A stretch of DNA of 16,227 bases from an uncultured Oscillospiraceae bacterium (GTDB taxonomy: Bacteria; Bacillota; Clostridia; Oscillospirales; Oscillospiraceae), in contig CAKUEI010000036.1 in NCBI GenBank assembly GCA_934646175.1, forward strand, positions 1 through 16,227. Direction: 5' to 3'. This document shows positions 13,303 to 16,227 of this stretch, in pieces. Numbering within the stretch: position 1 is the first letter of the stretch; each line of letters begins with the position of its first letter. The translations under genes were made by a program, and so were the position numbers. Below the pieces are notes generated by a model, which was given only the letters and a program-made list of their open reading frames with translations, was not told the origin of the DNA and did no database searches.

Positions 13303-13598
13303 TGGCTACCGCTTACGACATCATTGTCCGCCCCATCGTGACCGAGCAGGCCATGAGCGAGATCGGCAGCAAGAAGTACGTCTTCGAGGTCGCCAAGAGC
13401 GCCAACAAGATCGAGATCGCCAAGGCGGTCGAAGAGATCTTCGGCGTGAAGGTCGCTAAGGTCAACACCCTGAACATGCAGGGCAAGCTCAAGCGCATGG
13501 GCGCTCAGCCCGCCGGCCGCCGCAAGAGCTGGAAGAAGGCCATGGTGACTCTGACCGAAGACTCCAAGAACATCGAGTTCTTTGAAGGCATGATGTAA
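13302..13598 (+). CDS. rplW: 50S ribosomal protein L23
   Basis: 98 residues, standard. L23 lies at the exit-tunnel mouth and is the docking site for trigger factor and SRP. Recognised by DIIVRPIVTEQAMSEIGSKK (residues 6-25), YVFEVAKSANKIEIAKAVEE (26-45), VKVAKVNTLNMQGKLKRMG and the RRKSWKKAMVTL stretch near the C-terminus. The start codon shares its A with the rplD stop. GAGGAGG at 13285-13291, inside rplD, is its ribosome-binding site, 10 nt upstream. Confidence 0.99.
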   Translation: MATAYDIIVRPIVTEQAMSEIGSKKYVFEVAKSANKIEIAKAVEEIFGVKVAKVNTLNMQGKLKRMGAQPAGRRKSWKKAMVTLTEDSKNIEFFEGMM

Positions 13599-13612
13599 GG
13601 AGGAAACGAAGA

Positions 13613-14443
13613 ATGGCGATCAAAACTTATAAGCCCACAACGCCCTCCCGCCGTCACATGACGGTGTCGGCCTTCGAGGGCATCGACAAGAAGGCTAAGC
13701 CCGAGCGCAGCCTGACCGAGGTGCTGAAGAAGCACGCAGGCCGCAACAGCTACGGCCGCATCACCGTCCGTCATCACGGCGGCGGCAACAAGCAGAAGTA
13801 CCGCGTGATCGACTTCAAACGGGACAAGGAAGGCAAGGCCACCGTGCTGAATCTTCAGTACGACCCCAACCGCAGCGCCAACATCGCCCTCATCCAGTAT
13901 GAGGACGGCGAGAAGCGTTATATCCTGGCTCCCGTGGGCATCAAGCCCGGCCACATCATCATGACCGGCGCCGATGCCGACATCCTGCCCGGCAACTGCC
14001 TGCCCATCGCCAACATCCCCGTGGGCGAAATGCTGCACTGCATCGAGCTGTATCCCGGCAAGGGCGCTCAGCTGGTGCGTTCCGCCGGCGTGGCTGCTCA
14101 GCTGATGGCCAAGGAGAACGGCATGGCTCAGGTCCGTCTGCCGTCCGGCGAGGTCCGCTATATCCGCGAGGAGTGCAAGGCCACCCTGGGTCAGGTGGGC
14201 AACACCGACTGGGCCAACATCTCCATCGGTAAGGCCGGCCGCAAGCGCCACATGGGCTGGCGGCCCACCGTCCGCGGCTCCGTCATGAACCCCAATGACC
14301 ACCCCCACGGCGGCGGCGAAGGTAAGGCCCCTGTTGGCCGTCCCGGCCCCGTTACCCCCTGGGGCAAGCCGGCTATGGGTTACAAGACCCGCAAGAAGAA
14401 GAACCGCACCGAGAAGTTCATTGTCAAGCATCGCAACGGTTAA
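13613..14443 (+). CDS. rplB: 50S ribosomal protein L2
   Basis: 276 residues, the usual length. L2 is a core 23S-binding protein needed for subunit association and peptidyl-transferase activity. The N-terminal part shows AIKTYKPTTPSRRHMTV and GRNSYGRITVRHHGGGNKQK (43-62). The C-terminal NPNDHPHGGGEGKAP (226-240) contains H230, which corresponds to the histidine essential in E. coli L2 (His229). The stop of rplW overlaps AAGGAGG (13597-13603), 9 nt before the ATG, so initiation is coupled. No anomalies. Confidence 0.99.
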   Translation: MAIKTYKPTTPSRRHMTVSAFEGIDKKAKPERSLTEVLKKHAGRNSYGRITVRHHGGGNKQKYRVIDFKRDKEGKATVLNLQYDPNRSANIALIQYEDGEKRYILAPVGIKPGHIIMTGADADILPGNCLPIANIPVGEMLHCIELYPGKGAQLVRSAGVAAQLMAKENGMAQVRLPSGEVRYIREECKATLGQVGNTDWANISIGKAGRKRHMGWRPTVRGSVMNPNDHPHGGGEGKAPVGRPGPVTPWGKPAMGYKTRKKKNRTEKFIVKHRNG

Positions 14444-14462
14444 GTGAGGAGGAGAGTAAAAC

Positions 14463-14735
14463 ATGTCCAGAAGCATTAAGAAAGGCCCGTTTTGCGCCCC
14501 CGAGCTGCTGAAGCGAGTCGACGAAATGAACCAGACCGGCGAGAAAAAGGTGCTGAAGACCTGGAGCCGCAGCTCCACCATCTTCCCCGCTTTCGTGGGC
14601 CACACCTTTGCTGTGCATGACGGCCGCAAGCATGTGCCCGTCTATGTGACCGAAGACATGGTGGGCCACAAGCTGGGCGAGTTCGCCCCTACCCGCACCT
14701 TTAAGGGTCACTCCGGCACCAAGACCGGTAAGTAA
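14463..14735 (+). CDS. rpsS: 30S ribosomal protein S19
   Basis: 90 residues, standard. S19 sits in the 30S head next to S13 and contacts the A-site tRNA side. Recognised by SRSIKKGPFCAPELLKRVDE at the N-terminus, the WSRSSTIFPAFVGHTFAVHD core (34-53), and GRKHVPVYVTEDMVGHKLGE followed by FAPTRTFKGHSGTK. A GAGGAGGAG site lies in the short gap after rplB. Ordinary S10-operon member. Confidence 0.99.
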   Translation: MSRSIKKGPFCAPELLKRVDEMNQTGEKKVLKTWSRSSTIFPAFVGHTFAVHDGRKHVPVYVTEDMVGHKLGEFAPTRTFKGHSGTKTGK

Positions 14736-14752
14736 TAAGGAGGAGAGAAACG

Positions 14753-15085
14753 ATGGAAGCGAAAGCAACGCTGAGATACGCCCGCATCTCTCCCCGCAAG
14801 GTCAAGATCGTTTGTGACCTGATCCGTGGGAAGAGCGTGGCACAGGCCACCGCCATCCTGATGAACACTCCCAAGGCTGCTTCCGAGCTGATGCTGAAGC
14901 TGCTGAAGAGCGCCGCGTCCAACGCGGAAAATAACCACGCGATGGATCCTGAGAAACTCTATGTGTCCGCCACTTACGCCAACCCCGGCCCCATCATCAA
15001 GCGGATGATGCCCCGTGCCCAGGGCCGTGCGTACCGGATCAATAAGAGAACGTCTCACATCACCATCGCGGTGAGCGAGCGCTAA
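14753..15085 (+). CDS. rplV: 50S ribosomal protein L22
   Basis: 110 residues, standard. L22 contacts all 23S domains and its beta-hairpin lines the exit tunnel. Recognised by ATLRYARISPRKVKIVCDLI (residues 5-24), RGKSVAQATAIL, the AASNAENNHAMDPEKLYV stretch, and the hairpin IKRMMPRAQGRAYRINKRTS (82-101). The tip residues where macrolide-resistance changes occur in other species look normal. An AAGGAGGAG site follows the rpsS stop, and rpsC starts 15 nt after its stop. Confidence 0.99.
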   Translation: MEAKATLRYARISPRKVKIVCDLIRGKSVAQATAILMNTPKAASELMLKLLKSAASNAENNHAMDPEKLYVSATYANPGPIIKRMMPRAQGRAYRINKRTSHITIAVSER

Positions 15086-15100
15086 GGGAGGAGGAACAAT

Positions 15101-15952
15101 ATGGGACAGAAAGTCAATCCCCACGGCCTGCGCGTGGGCGTTATTAAAGATTGGGATTCCCGCTGGTACGCCCGCAATGAAAAGGTCGGCGATCTGCTGG
15201 TCGAGGATAAGAAGATTCGCGACTATCTGAAGAAGACCCAGTACGGCGCCGGCGTTCCCAAGATCGAAATCGAGCGCGACAACGCCAAGGTCCGCATTTA
15301 TCTGCACTGCGCCCGTCCCGGCGTCGTTATCGGCAAGGGCGGCGAGCAGATCGAGCGCATCCAGGCCGCGGTCAGCAAGATGATCGGCAAGCCTGTCGAC
15401 CTGAAGGTCGTTGAAGTCAAGAACCCTGACATGGACGCGCAGCTGGTGGCCGAGAACATCGCCCAGCAGCTGGAGAAGCGCATCGGCTTCCGCCGCGCCA
15501 TGAAGAACGCCATGGGCCGCGCCATGCGTGCCGGCGCCCGCGGTATCAAGGTCTCCTGCGGTGGCCGCCTGGGCGGCGCTGAGATCGCCCGCACCGAGCA
15601 CTATCATGACGGCACCATCCCCCTGCAGACCCTGCGTGCCGACATCGACTACGGCTTTGCTGAGGCTGCGACCACCTATGGCCGCATCGGCGTCAAGGTC
15701 TGGATCTACAAAGGTGAGATCCTGACCCAGACCCTGCGCACCACCCCCCGTACCCTCGATGCCAAGAACTTTAAGGAGCGCGCGGAGCGTCCCCGCCGCG
15801 ATCGCCGCGACGGCGACCGCCGTCAGGGCGGTTTCAACCGCGGCGGCTTTAACCGCGGCCAGGGCGGCAACAACCGTCCCCAGGGCGGCTTTAACCGCAA
15901 CGCCGGCCGTCCCGCCGCGCCCGCTGCACCCAAGGAAGGAGGCGCCCAGTAA
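15101..15952 (+). CDS. rpsC: 30S ribosomal protein S3 with Arg/Gly/Asn-rich C-terminal tail
   Basis: 283 residues, against about 210-235 usual. S3 is in the 30S head at the mRNA entry channel and has helicase activity there. The N-terminus MGQKVNPHGLRVGVIKDWDS, the KH motif VVIGKGGEQIERI (75-87) and the C-terminal domain SCGGRLGGAEIARTEHYHDG (152-171) with PLQTLRADIDYGFAEA are canonical. From about residue 228 the protein continues as a low-complexity basic tail: PRRDRRDGDRRQ, then GGFNRGGFNRGQGGNNRPQ, GGFNRNAGR and an Ala/Pro end. Three GGFNR units are present. Such tails occur in S3 of some Firmicutes and Actinobacteria and may bind RNA. GGGAGGAGG precedes the ATG, and the stop overlaps the rplP start by one base. 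Confidence 0.98.
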   Translation: MGQKVNPHGLRVGVIKDWDSRWYARNEKVGDLLVEDKKIRDYLKKTQYGAGVPKIEIERDNAKVRIYLHCARPGVVIGKGGEQIERIQAAVSKMIGKPVDLKVVEVKNPDMDAQLVAENIAQQLEKRIGFRRAMKNAMGRAMRAGARGIKVSCGGRLGGAEIARTEHYHDGTIPLQTLRADIDYGFAEAATTYGRIGVKVWIYKGEILTQTLRTTPRTLDAKNFKERAERPRRDRRDGDRRQGGFNRGGFNRGQGGNNRPQGGFNRNAGRPAAPAAPKEGGAQ

Positions 15953-16227
15953 TGCTGCTGCCGAAGAGAGTTAAATACCGCCGCGTGCACCGCGGCCGTC
16001 TGAAGGGCAAAGCCACCCGCGGCAACACCGTCACTTACGGTGAGTTCGGCCTGCAGGCCGTCGAGCCCTCCTGGATCACCAGCAACCAGATCGAGGCTGC
16101 CCGTATCGCCATGACCCGTTACACCAAACGTGGCGGTAAAGTCTGGATCAAGATCTTCCCCGATAAGCCCATTACCGAGAAGCCGGCTGAGACCCGAATG
16201 GGTTCCGGTAAAGGCTCCCCTGAGTAC
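15952..16227 (+). CDS. rplP: 50S ribosomal protein L16 (5' part, cut by the window edge)
   Basis: First 92 residues of about 140; the frame is open to the last base. L16 organises the A-site region of the 50S subunit. Recognised by MLLPKRVKYRRVHRGRLKGK (1-20), YGEFGLQAVEPSWITSNQIE (31-50), AARIAMTRYTKRGGKVWIKI (51-70) and FPDKPITEKPAETRMGSGKG (71-90). The ATG overlaps the rpsC stop (TAATG), with AAGGAGG at 15936-15942 inside rpsC. Further S10-operon genes (rpmC, rpsQ) are expected to the right but are not in the window. Confidence 0.98.
   Translation, partial: MLLPKRVKYRRVHRGRLKGKATRGNTVTYGEFGLQAVEPSWITSNQIEAARIAMTRYTKRGGKVWIKIFPDKPITEKPAETRMGSGKGSPEY

Noticed and set aside
13505..14629. 374-codon - strand frame opposite rplB, and a similar one at 11919-12794 opposite rplC
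   Set aside because: Both lie within highly conserved ribosomal genes and arise from biased codon use. No start signal or family resemblance.

Overview
The window looks like chromosomal DNA from a GC-rich, spore-forming member of the Clostridia, most likely an Oscillospiraceae/Flavonifractor-like gut anaerobe. This rests on the spoVB-like/mazG/hup/rqcP cluster, the rny-ymdB pair, the yhaO/yhaN-type nuclease pair, AGGAGG ribosome-binding sites, sigma-A promoters and an S10 ribosomal protein operon. The genus is inference; no 16S gene or species marker is present. I see no mobile element, CRISPR array, tRNA or rRNA, and no sign of recent transfer. The core is ordinary housekeeping DNA. The unusual material lies in the untranslated RNA of the S10 operon and in two ribosomal-protein tails.

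Left block, + strand (2-2463): the 3' part of a SpoVB/YabM-type flippase gene, mazG (nucleotide pyrophosphohydrolase), hup (HU) with its own terminator, and rqcP (S4-domain ribosome quality-control factor). An 18-bp bidirectional terminator at 2463-2503 separates this block from convergent genes.

Middle block, - strand (2515-9559), read right to left: comEB (dCMP deaminase), terminator, sigma-A promoter, rny (RNase Y), terminator, sigma-A promoter, then a probable transcription unit ymdB - yhaO-like exonuclease - yhaN-like ATPase - lepB (signal peptidase I). It combines RNA decay, phosphodiesterase signalling, DNA end processing and secretion.

Right block, + strand (9728 to the end): a small membrane-anchored zinc-ribbon protein divergent from comEB, an 89-residue tail-anchored orphan, secG, and the S10 operon rpsJ-rplC-rplD-rplW-rplB-rpsS-rplV-rpsC-rplP (last gene cut by the window edge). 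The S10 promoter drives a leader of about 270 nt in which I can fold six consecutive hairpins, two of them followed by U-rich runs. A second structured stretch of 258 nt separates rpsJ from rplC, in an operon where the other junctions are 1-nt overlaps or gaps of about 14-20 nt. These two RNAs are the best candidates for something undescribed, possibly autogenous control by a ribosomal protein. The C-termini of L3 (tandem 9-codon duplication) and S3 (Arg/Gly/Asn-rich tail with GGFNR repeats) are also extended.
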